From: Rana temporaria
Taxonomy: Eukaryota; Chordata; Amphibia; Anura; Ranidae
Length of the DNA stretch: 64,000 nucleotides
Direction of reading: 5' to 3'
Assembly (NCBI RefSeq): GCF_905171775.1
Contig: NC_053495.1
Span: 111,489,764 to 111,553,763, forward strand
Of this stretch, positions 53,575-64,000 are shown piece by piece. The notes under the pieces are model-generated. The model was not told where the DNA came from. It saw only the letters and a program-made list of their open reading frames with translations, and searched no databases. Each line of letters begins with the position of its first letter. The stretch's first letter is position 1. The translations under genes and the position numbers were made by a program.

Positions 53575-56570
53575 ATGAGGAGAACGTCAAATAAGGGACG
53601 TGGCCGCGGTCGCGGTGCTGCTGGTGGAGCTCCTGTTGCAGGGAGAGGACGTGGTCGATCTGTGCCAGCTACACGCACATGTGAAACACATTTCTCAGGT
53701 GCGACTTGGCGACAGAGCCTGCAGCGGTATTTGGTCGGGCCTAATCCGGCTCTACGAATGTTGAGGCCAGGAGCAGAACAGGCGGTAGTAGATTGGGTTG
53801 CTGACAGTGCCTCCAGTTCCTTCACATTGTCTCCCAACCAGTCTTGTGCTGAAAGATCAGAGTTGGCAACTGCAGCCGATGTCCATCAGTCTTTCACCTC
53901 GCCCCCTTGCAAATCAGCCAAGCAGTCTGTGCCCCAAATCATGCAGCAGTCTCTTCTTCTTTTTGATGAGTCTGTTAGCATGTTTTCCCAGGGCCATCCA
54001 CCTAGCCCTGCCCCAGAAGTGGAAGAGATTGAGTGCACCGATGCCCAACCACTTATGTTTCAGGATGAGTTCATGGGGGGACCATCACAGCACATCTCGG
54101 ATGATGATGAAACACAGTTGCCAACTGCTGCTGCTTTTGCAATTGTGAAGACCGACAAGGAGGGCAGTGGTGAAGACTGGGTGGAAGATGATGTGGTGGA
54201 CGATGAGGTCCTCGACCCCACATGGAATCAACCTCATGCAGATGACCCATGTAGTTCGGAGGAAGAGGCGGTGGTCGCACAGAGCCACCAGCACAACAGA
54301 AGAGGGAGCAGGGTGCCAAAGCAGAGCGTCCATCCCCTAGACAATACGCCTACTACTGCCCAACGCAGCAAGGGACCGAGCACACCAAAGCCAGGTCCAA
54401 GGAGTTCCCTAGCGTGGCAGTTCTTCACACAATGTGCTGATGACAAGACACGAGTGGTTTGCACGCTGTGCAATCAGAGCCTGAAGCGAGGCATAAACGT
54501 TCTCAACCTGAGCACAACCTGCATGACCAGGCATCTAAGTGCAAGGCACGAGCTGCAGTGGAGTACACACCTCAAAAAACAAGAAAGGTCTCTGGCTCCT
54601 CCTGCTTCCTCTTCTGCTTCAGTCTCGGGCCTCTCTGCCTCTTCATCCACCTCTGTAGTGACAGTGCCACCTGCCACCCCGCAATCAGAGGATCGGCAAG
54701 CAACACTGCCACCTAGGTCAGCAAACATCTCCACAATGTCCCATGGAAGCATTCAGCTCTCTATCTCCCAAACACTGGAGCGGAAGAGGAAGTACCCCCC
54801 TACCCACCCACGATCTATGGCCCTGAATGCCAGCATTTCAAAATTACTGGCCTTTGAAATGCTGTCATTCCGTCTGGTGGAGACGCAGAGTTTTAAAAGC
54901 CTGATGGCATTGGCTGTCCCACAGTACGTCGTGCCCAGCCGCCACTACTTTTCCAGGCGAGCCATCCCTTCCCTGCACAACCAAGTGGGGGACAAAATCA
55001 GGTGTGCACTGCGCAACGCCATCTGTGCCAAGGTCCACCTTACTACGGATACGTGGACCAGTAAGCACGGTCAGGGACGTTATATCTCCCTAACAGCGCA
55101 CTGGGTAAATGCAGTGGCGGCTGGGCCTGAGGCGGATAGCAGTTTGGCGCATGTCCTTCCACCACCGAGGATTGCAGGGCGCTTCAGTTTGCCTCCTGTT
55201 GCTAATTTCTCCTACTCCTCTTCCTCATCCACTACCGCCTCCTCATCCGGTCAGCGTAACACAATCACCACCAACTTCAGCACAGCCATGGGTAAACGCC
55301 AGCAGGCAGTTTTAAAACTTTCCTGTTTGGGGGAAAAAACCCACACCGCGCAGGAGTTGTGGAGGGACATGGAACAACGGACCGATGAGTGGTTGGCGTC
55401 AGTGAGCATCAAGCCGAGCCTGGTGGTGTGCGATAATGGGTGAAATCTCGTAGCAGCTCTGGGCCTAGCCGGTTTGACGCACATCCCTTGCCTGGCGCAT
55501 GTGCTGAATTTGGTGGTGCAGAGGTTCCTTAAAACTTACCCCGATATGCCACAGCTGCTGCAGAAAGTGCGGGCCGTCTGTGCGCACTTTCGGCGTTCTC
55601 ACCCTGCTGCTGCTCGCCTGGCAGCGCTGCAGCGTAACTTTGGGCTTCCCGCTCACCGCCTCATATGTAACGTGCCCACAAGGTGGATCTCCACCTTGCA
55701 CATGCTGGCCAGACTGTGCGAGCAGCAGCAGGCGATAGTGGAGTTTCAGCTGCAACACGCACGCGTGAATCTCTCTGCGGAACAGAACAACTTCACCACC
55801 AATAACTGGGCCTCCATGCGAGACCTGTGTGTTTTGTTGCGCTGTTTCGAGTACTCCACCAACATGGCCAGTGCCGATGACGCCGTTCTCAGCGTGACTA
55901 TCCCAGTTTTATGCCTCCTTGAAAAACGCTTAGGGCGATGATGGAAGAGGATGTGGCACAGGAGGAGGAGGAGGAGGAGGAATCGGGATCATTTCCAAGG
56001 CTTTCAGGGCAGTCATTCACAAGTGGCTCAGAGGGTGGGTTCCTGCACCAACAAAGGTCATGTACACAATTGTCCAGCAAGGGCACAGTTCTGGAGGATG
56101 ACGAGGTGGAGGAGGAGGAGATGGAGGAGGAGGAGGAACCATGTTCACAGCAGGGTAGCACCCAGACCAGCTCATGGCCATCACTGGTGCATGGCTGGGG
56201 GGATACAGAGGACACAGATGATACACCTCCCACAGAGGACAGCTTTTCATTGCCTCTGGGCAGCCTGGCACACATGAGCGATTACATGCTGCAGTGTCTC
56301 CGCAACGACAGCCGTGTTTCGCACATTTTAACAGGTGCTGATTACTCGGTGGCCACGCTGCTGGATCCCCGTTACAAGGACAATGTACCGTCCTTAATTC
56401 CCTCACTGGAGCGTGATCGCAAGATGCGCGAGTACAAGCGCACGCTGGTAGACGCGCTGCTGGTGGAATTCCCACCTGACAGCGGGGGCACAGTGGAAGC
56501 ACTAGGCGAAGGCAGAGGAGGAAGAGGTCGCCAACACAGCCGGGGCACCGCCAGCACCTCAGAATCTTAA
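53575..56570 (+). pseudogene. hAT transposase of element A (one stop, one frameshift, no hATC)
   Basis: BED-type hAT transposase. ATG at 53575 (MRRTSNKGRGRGRGAAGG), with an Arg/Gly-rich basic start. Long Ser/acidic segments follow. The BED finger has RVVCTLCNQSLKRGINVLNL and TRHLSARHE. The catalytic fold has HLTTDTWTSKHGQGRYISLTAHW, VVCDNG and LTHIPCLAHVLNLVVQRFL. A TGA at about 55441 replaces the codon after CDNG. A frameshift at about 55930 moves into the frame carrying the acidic stretch and DPRYKDNVPSLIPS. The gene ends at STSES with the hATC dimerisation domain missing. Element B keeps that domain. Confidence 0.9.
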
Positions 56571-56596
56571 AAAAAAAAAAAAAAACGACTCTTCAT
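56571..56596. other. Poly-A run and target duplication at the A/B boundary
   Basis: An A18 run directly after the broken coding sequence of A, then CGA and CTCTTCAT (56589-56596), the left target duplication of element B. The CGACTCTTCATGTCTC-type DNA resumes at 62717. Confidence 0.8.
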
Positions 56597-57189
56597 TAGG
56601 CTTAAACGAACCCGAACTGTAAAGTTCGGGTTCGGTACGGACTTTGGTTTTTTTTTGCCCCGGAACCCGAATAATTGGAAAAAGTTTGTGTTCGGAGATC
56701 GGGTATGTTTTGGCGCGCTGCACGGCAGCCAATCGCCATTCGTTTTACTACTGTGACTGGGAACTGATCACAGTCATGCCTACTTATGGCATGGCTGTGA
56801 TTGGCCAGTGCAGCATGTGACTCAGCATGTGACCAGCCTCTATATTAGATAGAGGCACACAGCACAGATCGTCACTCTTAGGGACAGTGTCAGTGAGGTT
56901 TATCCGGCTTCATACATCTAAACAAGCATTCTTTATTCATTGAACTCTGCTCTAGTTATGATAGGGAAAGGCTGCTGACTGATTCTTAGGGACAGTGTCA
57001 GTGAGGTTTGATCCTGCTTCAGAAATCTAACCAAGAACTATTTATTTCTTTGACATCATTATCATCTTATGGTTTATGGGCCGCTCGTCAGTCTGGTGTA
57101 GCTATGGTAGGGACAGGCTCCGGATTTTGAGGGACAGTGTCAGTGAGGTGTATGCTGCTTCAGAAATCTAAACCAGCACTCTTGATTTC

Positions 57190-58640
57190 TGTGACATCTG
57201 CTTCATATAGTACATTGTTTAGGGCTGGGTTACCTGCTTCTTGCTATAGTTAGAGAAATATATAGGTGAATCTCTGCCCATTTCACCAGCACACTCTACC
57301 TGTCCCCTGTCATATACTGTCTGTGCAGTACAATTGTTTAGGGCTGGGTTACCTGCTTCTTGCTATACGTAGAGAAATATATAGATGAATCTCTGCCCAT
57401 TTCACCAGCACTCTACCTGTGCCCTGTCATATACTGTCTGTGCAGTACAATTGTTTAGGGCTGGGTTACCTGCTTCTTGCTATACGTAGAGAAATATATA
57501 GGTGAATCTCTGCCCATTTCACCAGCACACTCTACCTGTCCCCTGTCATATACTGTCTGTGCAGTACAATTGTTTAGGGCTGGGTTACCTGCTTCTTGCT
57601 ATAGTAAGAGAAATATAAAGGTGAATCTCTGCCCATTTCACCAGCACTCTACCTGTCCCCTGTCATATACTGTCTGTGCAGTACAATTGTTTAGGGCTGG
57701 GTTACCTGCTTCTTGCTATACGTAGAGAAATATATAGGTGAATCTCTGCCCATTTCACCAGCACTCTACCTGTCCCCTGTCATATACTGTTTGTGCAGTA
57801 CAATTGTTTAGGGCTGGGTTACCTGCTTCTTGCTATAAGTCGAGAAATATATAGGTGAATCTCTGCCCATTTCACCAGCACTCCACCTGTCCCCTGTGAT
57901 ATACTTTCTGTGCAGTACATTGTTTAGGGCTGGCTTCCTGCTTATTGCTATAGGTAGAGAAATATATAGGTGAATCTCTGCCTATTTCACCAGCTTACAC
58001 TATTTTTGTATTTAAAATTTCTCAAAATTAGGGCAAGACCCTAAATTTGAGAAATATATAGGTGAATCTCTGCCCATTTCACCAGCACTCCACCAGTACA
58101 TTGTTTAGGGCTGGCTTCTTGCTTATTGCTATAGGTAGAGAAATATATCGGTGAATCTCTGCCCATTTCACCAGCACTCCACCTGCCCCCTGTGATATAC
58201 TGTCTGTGCAGTACATTGTTTAGGGCTGGCTTCCTGCTTATTGCTATAGGTAGAGAAATATATAGGTGAATCGTTGCCCATTTCACCAGCACTCCACCTG
58301 TCCCCTGTGATATACTGTCTGTGCAGTACATTGTTTAGGGCTGGCTTCCTTCTTATTGCTATAGGTAGAGACATATATAGGTGAATCTCTGCCTATTTCA
58401 CCAGCTTACACTATTTTTGTATTTAAAATTTCTCAAAATTAGGGCAAGACCCTAAATTTGAGAAATATATAGGTGAATCTCTGCCCATTTCACCAGCACT
58501 CCACCAGTACATTGTTTAGGGCTGGGTTCCTGCTTCTTGCTATAGGTAGAGAAATATATAGGTGAATCTCTGCCTATTTCACCATATTACACTATTTTTG
58601 TATTTAAAATTTCTCAAAATTAGGGCAAGACCCTAAATTT
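57190..58640 (+). repeat. 118-bp leader minisatellite of hAT element B
   Basis: About twelve units containing GTTTAGGGCTGGGTTACCTG and AGAGAAATATATAGGTGAAT, period 117-119 bp (for example 57217, 57336, 57453 and 57572). Later units are partly replaced by a variant with TTGTATTTAAAATTTCTCAA. The last variant runs straight into the transposase start codon at 58648. Confidence 0.95.
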
Positions 58641-58647
58641 GAGAAAT

Positions 58648-61600
58648 ATGAGGAAAACGTCAAATAAGGGACGTGGCCGCAGTCGTGGTGCTGCTGGTGG
58701 AGCTCCTGTTACAGGGAGAGGACGTGGTCGATCTGTGCCAGCTACACGCACAAGTGAAACACCTTTCACTTTCACAGAGCCTGCAGCGGTATTTGGTCGG
58801 GCCTAATCCAGCTCTACGAATGTTGAGGCCAGGAGCAGAACAGGCGGTGGTAGATTGGGTTGCTGACAGTGCCTCCAGTTCCTTCACATTGTTTTCCAAC
58901 CAGTCTTGTGCTGAAAGTTCAGAGTTGGCGCCTGCAGCCGATGTCCACCATCAGTCTTTCACCTCACCCCCTTGCAAATCAGCCAAGCAGTCTGAGCCCC
59001 AAAGCATGCAGCAGTCTCTTCTTCTTTTTGATGAGTCTGTTAGCATGTGTTCCCAGGGCCATCCACCTAGCCCAGCCCCAGAAGGGGAAGAGATTGAGTG
59101 CACCGATGCCCAACCACTTATATTTCAAGATGAGTACATGGGGGGACCATCATAGCACGTCTTGGATGATGATGAAACACAGTTGCTGGTGCTTTTGCAA
59201 TTGTGCAGACCGACAAGAAGGGCAGTGGTGAAGACTGGGTGGAAGATGATGTGCAGGACGATGAGGTCCTCGACCCGACATGGAATCAACCTCATGCAGG
59301 TGACCCGTGTAGTTCGGAGGAAGAGGCGGTGGTCGCACAGAGCCACCAGCACAGCAGAAGAGGGAGCAGGGTGCCAAAGCAGAGCGTCCGTCCCCTAGAC
59401 AGTACGCCTACTACTGCCCAACGCAGCAAGGGACCGAGCACACCAAAGCCAGGTCCAAGGAGTTCCCTAGCGTGGCAGTTCTTCACACAATGTGCTGATG
59501 ACAAGACACGCGTGGTTTGCACGTTGTGCAATCAGAGCCCGAAGCGAGGCATAAACGTTCTCAACCTATGCACAACCTGCATGACCAGGCATCCAAGTGC
59601 AAAGCACGAGCTGCAGCGGAGTAGACACCTCAAAAACCAAGTATTGTCTCTGCCACCCCTCAATTAGAGGACCAGCAAGCAACACTACAACCTGGGTCAC
59701 CAAACATCTCCACAATGTCCCATGGAAGCATTCAGCTCTCCAGCTCCCAAACACTGGAGCGTAAGAGGAAGTACCCCTCTACCCACCCGCGATCCCTGGC
59801 CCTGAATGCCAGCATTTCAAAATTACTGGCCTTTGAAATGCTGTCATTCCGTCTGGTGGAGATGCAGAGTTTTAAAAGCCTGATGGCATTGGCTGTCCCA
59901 CAGTACGTCGTGCCCAGCCGCCACTACTTTTCCAGGCGAGCCATCCCTTCCCTGCACAACCAAGTGGGGGACAAAATCAGGTGTGCACTGCGCAACGCCA
60001 TCTGTGCCAAGGTCCACCTAACTACGGATACGTGGACCAGTAAGCACGGTCAGGGACGTTATATCTCCCTAACGGCGCACTGGGTAAATGCAGTGGCGGC
60101 TGGGCCTGAGGCGGATAGCAGTTTGGCGCATGTCCTTCCACCACCAAGGATTGCAGGGCGCTTCAGTTTGCCTCCTGTTCCTAACTCCTTTTACTCCGCT
60201 TCCTCATCCTCTACCGCCTCCTCATCCAGTCAGCGTAACAAATTCACCACCAACTTCAGCACAGCCATGGGTAAACGCCAGCAGGCAGTTTTAAAACTTT
60301 CCTGTTTGGGGGGAAAAACCACACACCGCGCAGGAGTTGTGGAGGGACATGGAACAACAGACCGATGAGTGGTTGGCGTCAGTGAGCCTCAAGCCGGGCC
60401 TGGTGGTGTGCGATAACGGGCGAAATCTCGTAGCAGCTCTGGGCCTAGCCGGTTTGACGCACATCCCTTGCCTGGCGCATGTGCTGAATTTGGTGGTGCA
60501 GAGTTTCCTGAAAACTTACCCGATATGCCACAGCTGCTGCAGAAAGTGCGTGCCATCTGTGCGCACTTTCGGCGTTCTCACCCTGCTGCTGCTCGCCTGG
60601 CAGCGCTGCAGCGTAACTTCGGCCTTCCCGCTCACCGCCTCATATGTGATGTGCCCACAAGGTGGAACTCCACCTTGCACATGCTGGCCAGACTGTGCGA
60701 GCAGCAGCAGGCAATAGTGGAGTTCCAGCTGCAGCACGCACGCGGGAGTCGCTCTGCGGAACAGAACCACTTTACCACCAATAACTGGGCCTCCATGCGA
60801 GACCTGTGTGCCTTGTTGCGCTGTTTTGAGTACTCCACCAACATGGCCAGTGCCAATGACGCCGCTCTCAGCGTGACTATCCCAGTTTTATGCCTCCTTG
60901 AAAAAACGCTACGGGCGATGATGGAAGAGGACGTGGCACAGGAGGAGGAGGAGGAATCATCGGGATCATTTGCAAGGCTTTCAGGGCAGTCATTCACAAG
61001 TGGCTCCGAGGGTGGGTTCGTGCACCAACAAAGGCCAGGTACACAATTGTCCAGCAAGGGCACAGTTCTGGAGGATGACGTGGTGGAGGATGAGGAGGAG
61101 GAAGACATGGAGGAGGAGGAACCATGTTCACAGCAGGATGGCATCCAGACCAGCTCATGGCCATTACTGGTGCATGGCTGGGGGGATACAGAGGACACAG
61201 ATGATACACCTCCCACAGAGGACAGCTGTTCGTTGACTCTGGGCAGCCTGGCACACATGAGCAATTACATGCTGCAGTGTCTCCGCAACGACCGGCGTGT
61301 TTTGCACATTATGACAGGTGCTGATTACTGGGTGGCCACGCTGCTGGATCCCCGTTACAAGGACAATGTACCATCCTTAATCCCCTCACTGGAGCGTGAA
61401 CGTAAGATGCGCGAGTACAAGCGCACGCTGGTAGACGCGCTGCTGGTGCAATTCCTACCTGGCAGCGGGGGCACAGTGGAAGCAGAAGGCGAAGGCAGAG
61501 GAGGAGGAAGAGGTCGCCAGCGCAGCAGGGGCACCGCCAGCACCTCAGAAGGCAGGGTTAGCATGGCTGAAATGTGGAAAAGCTTTGTCAGCACGCCACA

Positions 61601-61949
61601 ACAAACAGCACCACCAGCTGATATGGAACGTTTTAGCAGGAGGCAGCATTTCAGCAACATGGTGGAGTAGTATGTGTGCACACGTCTACACGTACTGAAT
61701 GACGGCTATGCCCCCTTAAACTTCTGGGTCTCCAAATTGGGCACATGGCCTGAGCTTGCCCTTTACGCCTTGGAGGTGCTGGCCTGCCCTGTGGCCAGTG
61801 TATTGTCTGAACGTGTATTTAGCACGGCAGGGGGCGTTATCACAGACAAGCGCAGCCACCTGTCCAGAGCCAATGTGGACAAGCTCACGTTCATTAAAAT
61901 GAACCAGGCATGGATCCCACAGGACTTGTCCGTACCTTGTGCAGAATAG
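58648..61949 (+). pseudogene. hAT transposase of element B (several frame breaks, hATC present)
   Basis: Same protein as in element A. ATG at 58648 (MRKTSNKGRGRSRGAAGG). Frame changes or stops lie at about 58765, 59153, 59180, 59667, 60310 and 60520, and a TAG at about 61668. Recognisable parts are the BED finger (VCTLCNQSPKRGINVLNL, 59514-59620), HLTTDTWTSKHGQGRYISLT (about 60015), VVCDNGRNLVAAL (about 60404), and DYWVATLLDPRYKDNVPSLI (about 61325). The hATC domain has LEVLACPVASVLSERVFSTA and DKLTFIKMNQAW (61770-61915). Some segments are nearly identical to element A, but this copy has more breaks and also shows a deletion after the BED finger. Confidence 0.9.
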
Positions 61950-61993
61950 ACACCGGGCCTTACCCAGCCATTGTTTTTTTTCTGATCTTTCTA

Positions 61994-62160
61994 GGGTTGC
62001 CATCTCATCCCTTTAAAAGCAAAAACATTAATTACACAGGTTCTCTGGCTGATTAAGTTGCTGCTAATTAAACTCACTTGGTGCCTTATCGAGAGTAAAT
62101 TAGCCCCAGAACCTGTGTAATTATTCTGTGTTCTGGTTTAAAGGGATGAGGTAGCAACCC
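61994..62160. mobile_element. TA-flanked MITE (167 bp)
   Basis: Ends GGGTTGCCATCTCATCCC and GGGATGAGGTAGCAACCC, flanked by TA (61992-61993 and 62161-62162), so a Tc1/mariner-type MITE. It contains CACAGGTTCT and its inverse. No coding sequence. Confidence 0.88.
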
Positions 62161-62724
62161 TAGATCGTTCTCACTCTTTTGGGGTTTACCCTAATTTAAA
62201 AAATAGATATATTAAAAAACCAAAACCTGCTGTGTTGGCTACCTCCTCCTCCTCCTCCACCGCCGCTTCCACCTACACCACCACATCCACCTCAACCTCC
62301 TAATACATATGGACCTCGTCCTCCTAGGTCAAAATGATTTTATTTTTAATTTTAATTTTTTTTATGTTTTATTTTATGTTATTTTGAGTTATTTCCCTAT
62401 CCACATTTATTTTAAGAGTACTTGCCATGCCGTTCCCGACATTTTGCAAAATGATTTTTTTTTATGTTATTTTGAGTTATTTCCCTATCCACATTTATTT
62501 TCAGAGTACTTGCCATGCTCTTCCCGACATTTTGCTGCCATTTGCAGCCCTCCAGCCCTTTCCCTTTGTTTTTTAGAGACATTTTTGTAGTCAAAAGTCT
62601 GGGTCCCCATTGACTTCAATGGGGTTCGGGTCCGGGTTTGGGTTCGGTCCCGAACCCGAACTTTTTTTTCAAAGTCCGGGTTCGGGTCCGAACATCCAGG
62701 TGTCCGCTCAACTCTACTCTTCAT

Positions 62725-63085
62725 GTCTCTTTATGTCGAATCTTCATGTCTCTATAATGTCAAATCTTTTCTCTCTATGTCGAATCTTTTCTCTTTATGT
62801 AGAATAATATTGGACTAATAGAGTTAAGGTTAGGCACATTCGACCGCAACGAAAACGAAAATAAAGCATTTGTTTATGTCGGATCTTTCGTTTTCTGTGC
62901 TTTCGTTATCGTTTGTTAAAACGATAACGAAAATACTTGAAATTCCGACGAAAATGCATTCGGACGAAAACCAATGCACATGTCTAGTAATCTGTATTGA
63001 GGGTCTTGAACTTGCACGCTCGACGACCTTTCTGTCCTCTCCTTGAGGAGTCAGGTGGCTTCATTCGTGCATAGATACACATTTC
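62725..63085. other. Repeat-like DNA right of element B
   Basis: A short degenerate array of CTTTATGTCGAATCTT at 62725-62805, then a stretch with ACGAAAACGAAAAT and its inverse (about 62850-62960) that could be an inverted-repeat end of a further DNA transposon. No gene is seen. Confidence 0.5.
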
Positions 63086-64000
63086 AACTATTAGGCCTCA
63101 TGTCCACTTTTCTGAGCGTTTTTTGCAGCTTAAAAATGGCTCTCCATGTTAGTCTATGGTTTCATGCCCACCATGACGTTTTTGAGCTGTAAATGGCTGA
63201 GCCGTTTTTAAGCTGCAAACAAAAAAAACAGGACCAGTGCGTTCTGAAGCTCTAGCGACAAACGTGATTTAACAAGGCTTAACGCTGTGTTAAGCCTCGT
63301 CCTGCGTTTCTTTCTCTATTCAAAATCAATGATTCCCTATGGGAGCCCATTGATTTGAATAAAGGTCGCACCAGAAGTCGGATCAAGATGAGCCGACTTG
63401 CGGGGCAACTGGTGTGCGGAGAATCTTGAAGGGGAACCCCACCCAAATTAAAAAAAAATGTGTGTGAGGTTCCCCCACAGGATGATACCAGACCCTTCGG
63501 TCTGGTATGGATTTTAAGGGGAACACCTATGCCGAAAAAACGGAGTGGGGTTCCCCCAAAATCCATACCAGAACCTTATCCGAGCCCGCTGCCCGGCCGG
63601 TCAGGAATGGGGGTGGGGACGAGCGAGCGCCCCCTCCTGAGCCGTACCAGGCCTCATGCCCTCAACATGGGGGGGTGGGTGCTTTGGGGAAGGGGGAGCA
63701 CTGCACCCACCCACCTCAAAGCACCTTGTCCCCATGTTGATGGGGACAAGGGTCTCTTGCCGACAACCCTGGCCGTTGGTTTTCGGGGTCTGCAGGCGGG
63801 GGGCTTATCGGAATCTGGGAGCCCCCTTTAATAAGGGGGCCCCCAGATCCCGGCCCCCCACCCTACGTGAATAAGTATGGGGTACATCGTACACCTACCC
63901 ATTCACCGGGAGGAAAAGTGTCAATAAAATAAACACACAACACAGGTTTTTAAAATAATTTATTAACCAGCTCCGGGGGTCTTCTCCGCTCTCCGGGGGT
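63086..64000. repeat. Interspersed repeat shared with the foldback right arm
   Basis: 63700-63920 is the inverse of about 16650-16840 (shared GTCCCCATGTTGATGGGGAC, GGGGGCTTATC and GGGGTACATYGTACMCCTACC). Around 63480-63570 TACCAGACCC and its inverse form a hairpin. The repeat runs off the window. Open frames here are short and not supported as genes. Confidence 0.6.

Larger units (their letters stand above)
51857..56570 (+). mobile_element. hAT element A (3'-truncated)
   Basis: Left end TAGGGTTGAGCG after the presumed duplication GTGGTAAT (51849-51856). Layout: CCAAT/TATA promoter region, 110-bp leader repeats and a BED-type transposase. The element stops at about 56570, in the acidic/basic linker before hATC, and is followed by an A18 run. 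No right end or second GTGGTAAT is seen. It is closely related to element B. Confidence 0.85.
56597..62716 (+). mobile_element. hAT element B (6.1 kb, both ends present)
   Basis: Starts TAGGCTTAAACGAACCCGAAC and ends CCGCTCAACTCTA. The perfect 8-bp duplication CTCTTCAT flanks it (56589-56596 and 62717-62724). Both ends are rich in TTCGGGTTCGG. It has a leader minisatellite, a broken transposase with hATC, a TA-flanked MITE in the 3' region and a short direct repeat (about 62333-62455 and 62447-62540). Closely related to element A. Confidence 0.93.

Noticed and set aside
51857..56570. Element A as a processed (retroposed) copy because of the A18 run
   Set aside because: It keeps the terminal TAGGGTTGAGCG and promoter-proximal DNA, which a processed transcript would lack.
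57190..58640. CRISPR-like or satellite centromere array
   Set aside because: A short array (about 12 units) confined to one hAT leader, with no spacers and no extended satellite.

Overview
This window looks like 64 kb of repeat-built DNA from a large vertebrate genome, most likely a frog (anuran amphibian). I see no convincing host gene, rRNA or tRNA gene. The frog call is inference. It rests on the mix of families: SCAN-type Gmr1-like Ty3/Gypsy elements, Penelope-like, L1/Tx1-like, hAT, PIF/Harbinger, Tc1/mariner, TTAA-type elements and a tRNA-headed SINE. It also rests on repeats that I associate with frog sequence.

Layout. 1-2520: 5' half of a minus-strand Gmr1-like retrotransposon (LTR, gag, protease, start of integrase). 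2521-4048: minisatellite, a hAT-type MITE, unassigned DNA, then a TA microsatellite. 4049-9675: a second, complete Gmr1-like element (minus strand, 655-bp LTRs differing at 3 positions) inserted in the TA run. 9794-17341: a 7.5-kb palindromic hAT-type foldback element with an 8-bp target duplication, hosting a Harbinger element (12069-16184) whose transposase reads through intact. 17342-19745: Harbinger MITE fragment, Penelope-like fragment, hairpin. 19750-26784: a TTAA-flanked repeat split by an L1-like LINE with a 16-bp target duplication. 26820-31263: Harbinger palindrome, Penelope piece, 2-kb minisatellite, TA-rich repeats and a solo LTR that also sits in a TA run.

31264-51521 is a Tc1-like element split by a 19.3-kb hAT-type element (31454-50731, 8-bp target duplication). 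That element carries its own transposase (one frame break), a leader minisatellite and a tandem duplication of about 4 kb of shared sequence. Each duplicate holds a three-exon Myb/SANT-like gene and the end of a Harbinger transposase. Many insertions are present in one duplicate and absent from the other, so empty sites give a relative insertion history. 51857-62716: two related hAT elements, the first truncated, the second with both ends and an 8-bp duplication; both have leader minisatellites and broken transposases. 62725-64000: further repeats.

How the genes work together. They are mobile-element machinery: Gag, protease, integrase and RT for retrotransposition; ORF1p and EN-RT for the LINE; DDE transposases plus Myb-like DNA-binding partners for Harbinger; BED-finger transposases for hAT. 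The most notable points are the integrase-before-RT order, the SCAN-like capsid in element 1, its loss in element 2, insertion into TA runs, and the composite 19.3-kb hAT.
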